A stretch of DNA of 64,000 nucleotides from Megamonas funiformis (GTDB taxonomy: Bacteria > Bacillota > Negativicutes > Selenomonadales > Selenomonadaceae), in NCBI RefSeq assembly GCF_010669225.1, contig NZ_CP048627.1, positions 1,315,292-1,379,291 of the forward strand. The letters run 5' to 3'. The translations under genes and the position numbers were made by a program. Every line of letters starts with the position of its first letter. Position 1 is the first letter of the stretch. Under the pieces are notes generated by a model that did no database searches, had not been told where the DNA came from, and was given only the letters and a program-made list of their open reading frames with translations. Positions 27,611-35,700 of the stretch are shown piece by piece.

Positions 27611-27638
27611 TTAAACCCCTCGAATTCGAGGGGTTTAA
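27611..27638. repeat. Perfect 28-bp palindrome
   Basis: TTAAACCCCTCGAA (27611-27624) is followed directly by its exact complement, making a loopless palindrome with a central GAATTC. It stands 10 bases before the ribosome site of the LysM gene. No T run follows, so an operator or mRNA hairpin is likelier than a terminator. Confidence 0.65.
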
Positions 27639-27657
27639 ACGAAAGGAGAAAAACCAA

Positions 27658-27963
27658 ATGAAAAAATTATATAAATACCGCAGATTAGCGGGTATTTTCT
27701 TATTAGCGGGTGCAGTAGCAATAGGAACGCATACACAAGCCAAAGACATAAATAAACAAGATGAAATTTATTATGTTGTTCAACCTGGTGATACTCTTTG
27801 GAGTATAGCAAGTAAGCACTGCACCGATGAAGAAAATATACTGGAATTCATTCACAGCATTAAAACTAAAAATAATATTATTTCAGCGAATTTAAATGTT
27901 GGGCAGAAAATAAAAATTGGCTCACGTCCCCACGAAAGCCAATTCCCAAAGAATGAAAACTAA
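27658..27963 (+). CDS. Small membrane-anchored LysM protein
   Basis: 101 residues: a basic N-terminus, one transmembrane segment or signal (LAGIFLLAGAVAIGTHTQA) and one LysM domain (YYVVQPGDTLWSIASKH...LNVGQKIKI) for peptidoglycan. The size and order match YneA-type cell-division inhibitors, but the same layout could serve superinfection exclusion. Early expression argues against a lysis enzyme. Good AAAGGAG site. Confidence 0.7.
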   Translation: MKKLYKYRRLAGIFLLAGAVAIGTHTQAKDINKQDEIYYVVQPGDTLWSIASKHCTDEENILEFIHSIKTKNNIISANLNVGQKIKIGSRPHESQFPKNEN

Positions 27964-28009
27964 AATATTTATTTCTTATAAATTATATCACAAAAAAGGT
28001 GAAAACAAA

Positions 28010-28249
28010 ATGAAAAATTTATATTATTTTACTTTTGGTTGTGGCCAAAAGAATGAAGGCTTTGTTCAGCCTATTCTAGCTAATAGTTGGGGAGAAGCTA
28101 GAGCCAAAATGGTTGAAATAAATGGCAATCATTGGGCATTTCAATATACAGAAGCCCAATGGAATAAATGGAAAAAAGAGGTTATGGAAAAAAATATTCC
28201 AATCTCTATAGAAAAAGAATTACCAACAATAACAACAGAAGGTGATTAA
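28010..28249 (+). CDS. Small phage protein of unknown function
   Basis: 79 residues starting MKNLYYFTFGCGQKNEGFVQPILANSWGEARAKMVEINGNHWAFQYTEAQW; the opening resembles small phage proteins seen near recombination genes. AAAGGTG precedes ATG 28010. No function assigned. Confidence 0.6.
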   Translation: MKNLYYFTFGCGQKNEGFVQPILANSWGEARAKMVEINGNHWAFQYTEAQWNKWKKEVMEKNIPISIEKELPTITTEGD

Positions 28250-28250
28250 G

Positions 28251-28424
28251 ATGTTTGATTATGACGAATTTGAAAATAAATGCTGCGAAGAATGTACTCA
28301 TTCTTATGTTTGCAACATAAACGAATTAGCATGTGATTACAACGATGAAATAGTTGTAAGTAATTATCAAGAAACTGAAAACTACATGTGTTGCGGTAGT
28401 TTTGGTTTTAGAAGGGAGATATAA
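28251..28424 (+). CDS. Small cysteine-rich phage protein
   Basis: 57 residues with CCEECTHSYVC and later CDY and MCCG; four or more cysteines could hold a metal. ATG 28251 with GAAGGTG upstream. It stands just before the YqaJ nuclease gene. Confidence 0.55.
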   Translation: MFDYDEFENKCCEECTHSYVCNINELACDYNDEIVVSNYQETENYMCCGSFGFRREI

Positions 28425-28426
28425 AT

Positions 28427-29374
28427 ATGCTCTACAAAAAAATTATGACGATCGAGCAAATGCAGGACGAAAAAGCATGGCTCGAAATGAGAATGAAGGG
28501 CATCGGCGGAAGTGAAGCTTCCGCTGTATGTGGACTAAATAGATATAAAAGTCCTCATGCTCTTTGGCTTGAGAAAACAAATAAGATAGAACATGAAGAT
28601 TTATCAGACAACCAATATATTTACTGGGGGCATAAGCTTGAGCCAGTCATTGCTGACTGGTTTACTGAAACGACTGGTAAGAAAGTACAACGTGCTGGAC
28701 TTATGCAGTCTATAGCGAACCCATTCATGCTGGCAAGTGTAGATAGACTTGTCGTAGGTGAAAATGCTGGCCTTGAAATAAAAACAGCGTCTGGTTACAA
28801 GTCTAAGGAATGGCAACTTGACGAAGTACCAGATGAATATTATATCCAGTGCCAACATTACATGGCCGTTACTGGCTGTGATAAATGGTATATAGCTGTT
28901 TTAATCGGTGGTAATAACTGTATATGGAAAGAAATCCCACGCAATGACGATGATATAAAAGAACTTATCACCATTGAAAAAGATTTTTGGTACATGGTTA
29001 TGAACAACATAGAACCACCAATAGACGGCTCACAGGCTTCTACAGAGGCATTAAATAAAAAGTTCATAGGTGGGCAAAAAGAACCTGTTGAGCTTTCCTC
29101 TACAGCAGAGGACAAAGCAAAAAAACTCCTTGAGCTTCAGGAGCAAGAAAGAAATATCAAGATTGATATTTCCTTACTTCAGAATGAAATCAAGGAAGAA
29201 ATGGGCGACAATGAAGAAGCCTATCGAGGTAACTATCAATTTTCTTGGAACACTGTTAAAGGCAGAACAAGCATTGATAGTAAAAAACTAAAACAAGAAA
29301 AGCCAGATATATATATGGCATACCTTAAAACAGGTTCACCATCACGCCGTTTTTCTTGTAAATATGTTGATTAA
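28427..29374 (+). CDS. YqaJ-family phage recombination exonuclease
   Basis: 315 residues of the lambda-exonuclease-like YqaJ family: WLEMRMKGIGGSEASAVCGLNRYKSPHALWLEKT at the N-terminus and the nuclease core with LASVDRLV (Asp), GLEIKTASGYKSKEW (Glu-x-Lys) and YYIQCQHYMAV (Gln). It should resect double-stranded DNA 5' to 3' and hand the strand to RecT encoded next. Possible ATGs lie at 28427 and 28445 (the latter, MTIEQMQ); the first is kept as ribosome site GGGAG fits it. Confidence 0.9.
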   Translation: MLYKKIMTIEQMQDEKAWLEMRMKGIGGSEASAVCGLNRYKSPHALWLEKTNKIEHEDLSDNQYIYWGHKLEPVIADWFTETTGKKVQRAGLMQSIANPFMLASVDRLVVGENAGLEIKTASGYKSKEWQLDEVPDEYYIQCQHYMAVTGCDKWYIAVLIGGNNCIWKEIPRNDDDIKELITIEKDFWYMVMNNIEPPIDGSQASTEALNKKFIGGQKEPVELSSTAEDKAKKLLELQEQERNIKIDISLLQNEIKEEMGDNEEAYRGNYQFSWNTVKGRTSIDSKKLKQEKPDIYMAYLKTGSPSRRFSCKYVD

Positions 29375-29435
29375 TAAGTGAGGATAAATAAATGGAAAAA
29401 CAACAAAACAAAAAAGAACAGGAAGGTGCTTAATT

Positions 29436-30356
29436 ATGGCAACAACAAAAGGCGGATTACTCGCCAAAAATAAAACAGCAGTACAACAACAAGGAGTGAA
29501 TATATCAGCTATGTTGAATAGTTATCTCGAAAGAGATGGTTTTAAACGTCGCTTCGATGAGCTCTTAGGAGCTAGAGCTCCTCAATTCGTATCAAGTATG
29601 GTTACTTTAATAAATGCTGATGATAAGCTAAAACAATGTTTTAACGACGCACCATTAACAATCATACAAGCTTGTTTAAAGGCAGCGACCTATGATTTAC
29701 CAATCGATCCTAATCTTGGATACGCATATATTGTACCATTTAATAATACAGTAAATGGTACAAAACGTATGGAAGCGACTTTTATTATGGGCTATAAAGG
29801 TATGCATCAACTTGCATGTAGAAGTGGTGTGTATCAAAAGATTAACGTTCTTGATGTTAGAGAGGGCGAACTCGTATCGTTTAACAGACTCACAGAGGAT
29901 ATCGAGTTTGATTGGATTCAGGACGAAGAAGAACGCAATTCAAGAAAAATTATCGGCTATGTCGGATACTACAGATTAGTAAACGGTATGGAAAAAACCA
30001 TTTTTATGAGTAAGCAAGAAGTAATCAATCACGAATTAAAATTCCGCAAAGGCCAGTACATGGGTAAAGGCTGGCGACAAGACTTTGATGCTATGGCACT
30101 TAAAACAGTTTACAGAAAACTAATCGGCAAATGGGGCGTTATGAGCATTGACTACAAAACAAAGCCAACGCCTGGTATGGTTGCTCTGGCTGAAGCTGTA
30201 GCTACAGGCGATTTTGACGATGAAGAAAAATTAATCGAAGCCGAAGCACCTAACAATGTAGATATGGAAACAGGAGAAATCTTGTCTAGTAAAAACGAAG
30301 AAAAAGTAAAAGTTGATGAACAACCAACACTAGCAGAAGCAGTTGATAACAAATGA
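29436..30356 (+). CDS. recT: RecT-family single-strand annealing protein
   Basis: 306 residues with KRRFDELLGARAPQFVSSMVTLINADDKLKQC, AATYDLPIDPNLGYAYIVPFNN and ATFIMGYKGMHQLACRSGVYQKI, the RecT signature blocks. Partner of the YqaJ exonuclease for phage homologous recombination. Acidic disordered C-terminus. GGAAGGTG ribosome site. It overlaps the following small wHTH gene by 4 bases (ATGA). Confidence 0.95.
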   Translation: MATTKGGLLAKNKTAVQQQGVNISAMLNSYLERDGFKRRFDELLGARAPQFVSSMVTLINADDKLKQCFNDAPLTIIQACLKAATYDLPIDPNLGYAYIVPFNNTVNGTKRMEATFIMGYKGMHQLACRSGVYQKINVLDVREGELVSFNRLTEDIEFDWIQDEEERNSRKIIGYVGYYRLVNGMEKTIFMSKQEVINHELKFRKGQYMGKGWRQDFDAMALKTVYRKLIGKWGVMSIDYKTKPTPGMVALAEAVATGDFDDEEKLIEAEAPNNVDMETGEILSSKNEEKVKVDEQPTLAEAVDNK

Positions 30357-30628
30357 GAACCTATCTACAGTTAGCTATATTACTAACATGCAGAAAACAA
30401 AATATGACTTCTGTCATTGGTGCAGGGACCGTGGAAGATATCCACGGTTCTTTACCCAGTGATTTTGAAGAATATAAAAGAGAAACCATAAGAAGGGCAT
30501 TAAAAACGCTTTTAAATAGGGGATATATAAATACTGGTTTAAAGATAGGTCATAAGAATAGTTATTATCTATCCAGTAAAGGCTACAAAGAAACAGAAAA
30601 GGCAGGAGAAAAGAATGTTCAAGAATAG
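30353..30628 (+). CDS. Small winged-helix protein, candidate TubR-type adaptor
   Basis: 91 residues: ETIRRALKTLLNRGYINTGLKIGHKNSYYLSSKGYKE reads as a recognition helix and wing of a winged HTH. The gene overlaps recT by 4 bases and the tubulin-like gene by 14. In TubZ partition systems a small winged-HTH protein, TubR, is encoded directly upstream of tubZ and links centromere DNA to the filament; the same order is seen here. Sequence alone does not prove the role, and a simple regulator is the alternative. Confidence 0.6.
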   Translation: MRTYLQLAILLTCRKQNMTSVIGAGTVEDIHGSLPSDFEEYKRETIRRALKTLLNRGYINTGLKIGHKNSYYLSSKGYKETEKAGEKNVQE

Positions 30629-31631
30629 TATTTTAAATATCAGCTTTGGTCAAGGTGCTGGAAACATTGGGCAATTGATGGAACAGCAAGGAATATTAAA
30701 TCTTGCAATAAATACCAGCAAGCAAGACCTAGACACACTAAATGTTAAACATAAATACTTAATTAAAAACGGACAAGGCTGCGGAAAAGACCGCAATAAG
30801 TCTAAGAAATTAGTTGTTAATGACTTTGAAAACATCTTGGCAGTAATCAACAATATTCTAGATACTAACAACACTATTAAACATATATTCATCGGTTTTA
30901 CCATGGGTGGTGGCAGTGGTAGTGGTGGCGGTCCTATGCTCGCCAAACTAATCGCAAACGAATATTCAAATATAAATGTTTGTGTATATGCAGTAATACC
31001 ATCTAAGAACGAGCCATTCAAGGCACAGTATAACGCCTGTGAATGTTATCGCGAGCTTATAAAAATCGAAAATCTAGGGAGTATGTTCTTCTTAGACAAC
31101 AATAAACATGAGAACAAATTTATCATAAACCGATATTTTGTCGATGACCTAATGGAATTTCTTAAAATACCTGATGAAGATAAATCTTCTAAAGGAAATA
31201 TCGACATCGAGGAAATGAATACAATTTTATCTTGTAACTTAATGATTAATATATCAGTAACTGATGAAAACAATCATAAAGTTAAGCCATCAATTTTAGT
31301 TGATACCGAATGTGATGGTTTTGTTAAATATATAGCTTTATCCAACGCTAAACAGAATTTATTAAAAGATATTCAGACTTCTGTTGGTTATCCATTAGAT
31401 GCATTCTATACATTTAATAACAGAAAGATAAATGTAATAGTTTTAGCTGGATTGAGTTTACCTTCTTCCAGCATGAATGAAATTTTTGATTTAGTAAATC
31501 AAAGATCGACCATGATAACAAGAGAGAGTACAACAAAAGAATTAAAATTAAACGATATATTCTCATCTAATAAAAAGAAAAAAGAAGAAATAAAACGCTC
31601 ACGTAAAGATATTTTTGCAGAGTTTATTTAA
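30615..31631 (+). CDS. Phage tubulin/FtsZ-family GTPase (TubZ/PhuZ-like)
   Basis: 338 residues with tubulin-superfamily GTP loops in order: FGQGAGNIGQL (T1, about 10-20), a NTSKQDLDTL region (T2/T3), the tubulin signature as FIGFTMGGGSGSGGGP (T4, about 95-110), VIPSKNEPFKAQYNACECYREL (T5/T6) and FFLDN. The C-terminus is lysine- and arginine-rich (KKKKEEIKRSRKDIF), as in TubZ tails. It should form GTP-driven filaments that move plasmid or phage DNA. Coupled by overlap to the upstream winged-HTH gene and followed by phased repeats. It is too short and divergent to be a host FtsZ. Confidence 0.85.
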   Translation: MFKNSILNISFGQGAGNIGQLMEQQGILNLAINTSKQDLDTLNVKHKYLIKNGQGCGKDRNKSKKLVVNDFENILAVINNILDTNNTIKHIFIGFTMGGGSGSGGGPMLAKLIANEYSNINVCVYAVIPSKNEPFKAQYNACECYRELIKIENLGSMFFLDNNKHENKFIINRYFVDDLMEFLKIPDEDKSSKGNIDIEEMNTILSCNLMINISVTDENNHKVKPSILVDTECDGFVKYIALSNAKQNLLKDIQTSVGYPLDAFYTFNNRKINVIVLAGLSLPSSSMNEIFDLVNQRSTMITRESTTKELKLNDIFSSNKKKKEEIKRSRKDIFAEFI

Positions 31632-31636
31632 TAGTA

Positions 31637-31712
31637 ATGTAGTTTAAATGTAGTGTTGGTACTAGGTAAATGTAATATTAACGTAATCCTAGTACCAACT
31701 AAATGTAATGTA
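31637..31712. repeat. Phased ATGTA iterons and 12-bp inverted repeat after the tubulin gene
   Basis: ATGTA recurs at 31637, 31648, 31670 and 31703, intervals of 11, 22 and 33 bp (whole helical turns); three of them lie in TAAATGTA. A perfect inverted repeat GTTGGTACTAGG (31655-31666) with its complement (31688-31699) is interwoven. The site fits a centromere (tubC-like) or replication control region. It also precedes the replication gene, so an operator for that gene is an alternative. Confidence 0.65.
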
Positions 31713-31744
31713 GACTGAATATTGAAAAAATAGGAGGTGCAAAC

Positions 31745-32728
31745 ATGAATAGATTAGAACTTATAGCCAACAATGTATTTGCAAGTAACTTCAATCACAC
31801 GTTGCATGCATACATAGATATTGCAGGTGGTTTAGTAGAAGGTACATTACTTGGGCAAATCATGTATTGGTTTAGCCCTGATAAAAACGGCACCATACGT
31901 GCCCAAATAAAAAAAGACGGTGAATATTGGATTGCCAAAAAACGTTCCGATTGGTGGGACGAAATCCGTATAACAGATCGTCAATATGATAGAGCAATTA
32001 AAAGCTTGTTAGATAAAAATATTATCGTAATAGCTAAATATAAATTTTGTGGATTGCCAACACCTCATATTCGTCCTAACTATGAAAAAATAGGTGAGTT
32101 GCTTGACGAATATTTATGCAATATAAATTCAAAAATCGATACAAAAAAAAGTGCGCAAATAAGTGCGCAAAATACTACAGATGTGAAAACGGGAATTACA
32201 CAAAGTGTAAAACGGGAATTACACAAAACGCAAAACGGGAATTACACAAAACGTAATTCCCATATAACAGAGCATACTACAGAGAATACTACAGAGAATA
32301 ATAATATATGCGCAACTGAAACTTGCGCACAAGCACCTCAAAACATCGATGAAATGTTTAATAAGTTTTGGAAAGCATACCCAAAACGCAGAGATAAAAA
32401 AAGAGCTTACAAGGTTTTCATGAAGATAAAGCCAAATAACGAACTCTTACAGCAAATGCTAGACTGCATCGAGCGAGAAAAGAAATCGCTAGATTGGCTA
32501 AAGGATAACGGTCAATACATTCCTTATCCTTCTTCGTGGCTAAATGGCGAACGATGGAACGATGAGGATATAACGGATACGGTTACAATCATTGACAATA
32601 AGCCAAAAGCAGTACCAGTGGTAAAAAATGTTGCATTGGAAAGTCTAAGAAGTGCAGCAGAAAAAAGCACCAATACTCCAGCATTAGGAGATATTGGCGA
32701 TATGTGGGGTGATGATGATGACTACTGA
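31745..32728 (+). CDS. Phage replication initiator (replisome organiser-like)
   Basis: 327 residues. The N-terminal 110 (LELIANNVFASNFNHTLHAYIDIAGGLVEGTLLGQIMYWFSP, then an SDWWDEIRITDRQYDRAIKSLLDKNII winged HTH) is typical of phage replication proteins. A linker (about 130-195) is low in complexity and is encoded by DNA iterons. The C-terminal part FWKAYPKRRDKKRAYKVFMKI...YIPYPSSWLNGERW is shared by many phage initiator proteins. Like lambda O, it may bind the repeats in its own gene. Followed by a helicase-loader-like gene. Confidence 0.8.
   Translation: MNRLELIANNVFASNFNHTLHAYIDIAGGLVEGTLLGQIMYWFSPDKNGTIRAQIKKDGEYWIAKKRSDWWDEIRITDRQYDRAIKSLLDKNIIVIAKYKFCGLPTPHIRPNYEKIGELLDEYLCNINSKIDTKKSAQISAQNTTDVKTGITQSVKRELHKTQNGNYTKRNSHITEHTTENTTENNNICATETCAQAPQNIDEMFNKFWKAYPKRRDKKRAYKVFMKIKPNNELLQQMLDCIEREKKSLDWLKDNGQYIPYPSSWLNGERWNDEDITDTVTIIDNKPKAVPVVKNVALESLRSAAEKSTNTPALGDIGDMWGDDDDY
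32186..32261. repeat. Three 23-bp iterons inside the replication gene, probable phage origin
   Basis: AAAACGGGAATTACACAAA occurs at 32186, 32209 and 32232, exactly 23 bp apart, and is followed by an inverted half-site GTAATTCCC (32253-32261). Because 23 is not a multiple of 3, the three copies are read in three frames, so selection must act on DNA rather than on protein. Iterons in the initiator gene mark the origin in lambda and many relatives. Confidence 0.8.
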
Positions 32729-33305
32729 TGAAGCAAGCAAATTAATAGCAATTTTCACTTGCGTAATGCCAAATACACAAAAATTTGACTTAGAAAATGC
32801 TGCCCCAGTATGGTCCTTAGTTTTGTCTGACATCACTTACGATGTCGGTAAAATGGCAGTTATAAAGATTTTGCGTAAAAAACAAATATCAATTTTACCT
32901 CTTCCAGGAGAGATACGCGAAGAAGCAAAAAACATTATGGCCAGCGTAAAAAAGAACGCACCGCCAGATGTATATACTGCATGGGACGAAGTAAAGAGAA
33001 AATTAGGGAGCGTATCTCGAAACGGTATCGACTGGAGCCACCCAATTATCCGTCGTACCGTTCAGCTTATTGGTGCTTATGAAATAGCCACAGCGACCTA
33101 TGATATATTTCCTAGGTTTGCTAAGGTTTATGAAAGCCTCATAGCTAGAAAAGAAAATAACTACGAGAACAAAATATGCTATCAAATAGCACAGCAAAAT
33201 TTAGACCTTTTCAACGGTATTGAAGCACCGATGACATTGACGCAAAAAGCCAATGAGAGAATGCTCAACGGTAAAGACGCAATTGAATTTGTAAAAGGAG
33301 CGTAA
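32718..33305 (+). CDS. Probable helicase-loader-type replication protein
   Basis: 195 residues from ATG 32718 (GGGG 8 bases upstream; two more ATGs directly before it). The N-terminal part TTDEASKLIAIFTCVMPNTQKFDLENAAPVWSLVLSDITYDVGKMAVIKIL resembles the G39P-type loader/inhibitor of phage DnaB. The start overlaps the initiator gene, the common initiator-loader arrangement. No ATPase motif is seen, so it is not DnaC-like. Confidence 0.62.
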   Translation: MTTDEASKLIAIFTCVMPNTQKFDLENAAPVWSLVLSDITYDVGKMAVIKILRKKQISILPLPGEIREEAKNIMASVKKNAPPDVYTAWDEVKRKLGSVSRNGIDWSHPIIRRTVQLIGAYEIATATYDIFPRFAKVYESLIARKENNYENKICYQIAQQNLDLFNGIEAPMTLTQKANERMLNGKDAIEFVKGA

Positions 33306-33310
33306 CAATT

Positions 33311-33703
33311 ATGGGCAAAATAGGAGAACCAGTAAAATGTGCAAATGATGGTTGCGATACTATATTTATTCGCAAAACATCAACAGAAAAATACTGTTGC
33401 GATGAATGTAAAAAAGACGCCATCAATCGCAAACGTCGTGAAAAAAGACATGGACGAAGCAACTTCACACCAGGAGTAAGCCGTTGCGCTTATTGTGGCA
33501 AAGAGTTTTGGCAAAAAACAAAGAACAACATTTACTGCTGCGAAAAATGTTGTCGAAGAGCTTTGAAAAAAAAAGCAGCACAAGAAAAAGGCAAAGAAAT
33601 AAAAACTAGAAAGCCTAAACAACAAGTCCCAGAAAAACATATAATGCCAAAAGAAATGTTTGTTAAAAGATTGTCAAACGATTTATTTTGGGCACATAAG
33701 TGA
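33311..33703 (+). CDS. Small double zinc-finger protein
   Basis: 130 basic residues with two similar CxC-type modules: CANDGCDTIFIRKTSTEKYCCDECKKDA and CAYCGKEFWQKTKNNIYCCEKCCRRA. Each has four or more cysteines for a zinc ribbon. Probably binds nucleic acid; in phages such proteins occur beside replication genes. Confidence 0.62.
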   Translation: MGKIGEPVKCANDGCDTIFIRKTSTEKYCCDECKKDAINRKRREKRHGRSNFTPGVSRCAYCGKEFWQKTKNNIYCCEKCCRRALKKKAAQEKGKEIKTRKPKQQVPEKHIMPKEMFVKRLSNDLFWAHK

Positions 33704-33713
33704 GGTTATTTTT

Positions 33714-34085
33714 ATGAATAAAAAAGATATTTTGGACGAAATGATAAAAATTTTAAATACAATGCCAGATGATAAAATAGATGGCTTTGTTTTAGCTATT
33801 TCAGGTCATGAAGGCTATAACGCATTTACACAGATATCAGCTAGTATAGATGATTTAAAAGTTAATACTAATGCATTTATATTAACAAAATTAGTTTATG
33901 TTTTATTAGACAACATGAATAAATACAGCGAAGAAGAAATTTTTAAACTAATGGAAAACATAGAGATACTGCCTGAAATATTAGCATTATACAAAAAAAT
34001 GACAGAGCGTACATCAGGATATAAAAATTTAATCAGAAATTTACGAAAACAATATGAAAAAATGGAGAAGGATAAACATGAGTGA
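33714..34085 (+). CDS. Early phage protein of unknown function
   Basis: 123 residues, acidic and helical, no recognised domain. ATG 33714 follows GTGAGG. It overlaps the next gene by 8 bases. Confidence 0.55.
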   Translation: MNKKDILDEMIKILNTMPDDKIDGFVLAISGHEGYNAFTQISASIDDLKVNTNAFILTKLVYVLLDNMNKYSEEEIFKLMENIEILPEILALYKKMTERTSGYKNLIRNLRKQYEKMEKDKHE

Positions 34086-34299
34086 ATTTATAAGTGGAAA
34101 TGTGGGGATAGTTAGAAAAGAAGATATATTTTGTTTGGAGATATCAGAACCTGATTATACAACAAGTGGATATAGAATAATAGCTACTTGCTATAAAAAT
34201 AACAAGCTACAAATAGTACACATAGAAAGAGGAAAGACTTTTTTTTATATATCTAAGAGTTTTGAACGAATGAAAAAAGAAATAGAAGGTATCGAATAA
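34078..34299 (+). CDS. Early phage protein of unknown function
   Basis: 73 residues starting MSEFISGNVGIVRKEDIFCLEI; looks like a small beta-rich protein. GGAGAAGG precedes ATG 34078. Its stop and the next ATG overlap by one base. Confidence 0.55.
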   Translation: MSEFISGNVGIVRKEDIFCLEISEPDYTTSGYRIIATCYKNNKLQIVHIERGKTFFYISKSFERMKKEIEGIE

Positions 34300-34565
34300 T
34301 GAAAGTTAATGATATATGTTTTGAACTAGACGAGTTAATTAGCAAAATAAATTTAAACGAAGCTAATAACGATGAAATAAAAAACAAACTAACACAAATA
34401 AACAATACCTTAAAAGATACTATATTTCCAAAAAGAAAAATATATATAGTTATCGATGAAGGATTTATTCAAGGTGTTTATGCAAAAAAAGAAATAGCAC
34501 AGAAAAAAGTTTTAGAAGGATTCGGCGGTCAGGCTGTCGAGTATTGGGTTGATGATGTTCTATGA
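34299..34565 (+). CDS. Early phage protein of unknown function
   Basis: 88 residues: a helical first half and a second half (KIYIVIDEGFIQGVYAKKEIAQKKVLEGF) that looks like a small alpha/beta unit common in phage proteins. Overlaps the DUF1064 gene by 4 bases. Confidence 0.55.
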   Translation: MKVNDICFELDELISKINLNEANNDEIKNKLTQINNTLKDTIFPKRKIYIVIDEGFIQGVYAKKEIAQKKVLEGFGGQAVEYWVDDVL

Positions 34566-35005
34566 AAGGTTGGGAGAACGTAACCGAGGAAGATATTCTT
34601 AAACTTAGCTACAAAAAGAATATCAAGCCCACAAGCAACACAAAAATAAGCACGGATAAAATAATAAAGAAAAACAAATATAACGCCGTTAAAACAAAAA
34701 CAGACGGTATTATATTTGACAGCAAGGCAGAGGCTCAATATTATTCCGAGCTTTTGCTCTTGAAAAAAGCTGGTGTAGTGAAATCTTTTGTGATGCAAAA
34801 AGACTTCACACTTCAAGAAGCATTCACCAGAGAAAACGGTGAGCGAATAAAAGCTGTTCGCTACAAAGCTGACTTTGTGGTCCAATATACAGATGGTCAC
34901 GAAGAAGTAGTTGATGTAAAAGGCATGAAAACAAGAGTTTACATCAACAAGAAAAAGCAGCTTCTTGAAAAATATCCAAATATCATTTTCAAGGAAGTGA
35001 TGTGA
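34562..35005 (+). CDS. DUF1064-family phage nuclease-like protein
   Basis: 147 residues. KYNAVKTKTDGIIFDSKAEAQYYSELLLLKKAGVVKSFVMQKDFTLQ, then YKADFVVQYTDGHEEVVDVKGMKTRVYINKKKQLLEK, is the DUF1064 pattern; the spacing E...D(F)...D-x-K resembles a PD-(D/E)xK nuclease core (Glu in SKAEA, Asp in YKADF, DVKG). Perhaps a junction or flap nuclease in phage replication. Function of the family is not proven. Confidence 0.75.
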   Translation: MKGWENVTEEDILKLSYKKNIKPTSNTKISTDKIIKKNKYNAVKTKTDGIIFDSKAEAQYYSELLLLKKAGVVKSFVMQKDFTLQEAFTRENGERIKAVRYKADFVVQYTDGHEEVVDVKGMKTRVYINKKKQLLEKYPNIIFKEVM

Positions 35006-35097
35006 TGCTTACTTTAGGAGTTTTTGTTTTTGGTGGAATAATTGGATTTTTGGTTTGTGCCTTCTTTGTAGGTGCTAATCAAAATAAATGGAAATAA
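35005..35097 (+). CDS. Tiny membrane protein (DUF3789-like)
   Basis: 30 residues, MLTLGVFVFGGIIGFLVCAFF followed by VGANQNKWK: one transmembrane helix with a small-residue (GG..G) face. It overlaps the DUF1064 stop by one base and AAGGAAGTG provides a ribosome site. Such tiny proteins are common in phage early regions. The 87 bases after it hold no gene. Confidence 0.5.
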   Translation: MLTLGVFVFGGIIGFLVCAFFVGANQNKWK

Positions 35098-35184
35098 AGA
35101 GAGATTAATAACATTTTATAAAAATGGTGAAAGAGTATTAGAATCAGAACTTACTTTTAAATATATGGGTTAGGAGTGGTAACG

Positions 35185-35700
35185 ATGAGAAATATACATT
35201 TGATTGAACAGTTCATGAAGGAAAATAATTTGAAATACGATGAACCATTTATTATTAAATGGAAATGGTTTAAAGAATATAAAGATATACAAAAAAAGGG
35301 CATAGTAAAAATTATTAAACGTATTTGTAATGGAAAAAGTTTTGTGAGCGTTGTTTCAATAGAAGGATTTTATGATTCTGAAAATCGTTGGAAAGATGAT
35401 AGAGAAGATATGTCTAATCCACTTGATGAAGATAAACTTCTTTATGATATTGTATTTAACGATACAGTACAGGTTGTTAAAATTCCGTTTAAGCCTAAAA
35501 ATGGAGGAGAATATTATAGAATTATTCATGGCTGGGATATTATTAAAGATACTTTTAGTGAAAGCAATGATTGTGATTGTGCGTTCTTTCTAATTGGTAA
35601 TTGTTTTAGAACTAGAGAAGAAGCTGAAGCTAATCTAGAAAAAATAAAAAAATTATGTAGAAGAAATAAACCGTTGATTGATTTAAACGAGGTGGAATAA
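35185..35700 (+). CDS. Early phage protein, paralogue of the next gene
   Basis: 171 residues from ATG 35185 (TAGGAG upstream). Shares with the next protein an N-terminal FMKENNLxYDEPF and a C-terminal FLxGNCFRTREEAEANLEKIKKL...PLIDLNEVE module, with a diverged middle. The C-terminal module is common in phage and prophage proteins of Firmicutes; function unknown. Confidence 0.6.
   Translation: MRNIHLIEQFMKENNLKYDEPFIIKWKWFKEYKDIQKKGIVKIIKRICNGKSFVSVVSIEGFYDSENRWKDDREDMSNPLDEDKLLYDIVFNDTVQVVKIPFKPKNGGEYYRIIHGWDIIKDTFSESNDCDCAFFLIGNCFRTREEAEANLEKIKKLCRRNKPLIDLNEVE

Noticed and set aside
29392-29433. 13-codon frame between the YqaJ and recT genes
   Set aside because: Too short to support; it overlaps the ribosome site region of recT and has no own site.
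32186-32261. CRISPR array
   Set aside because: Only three short repeats with 4-base gaps, inside a coding gene and with no cas genes; iterons explain them better.
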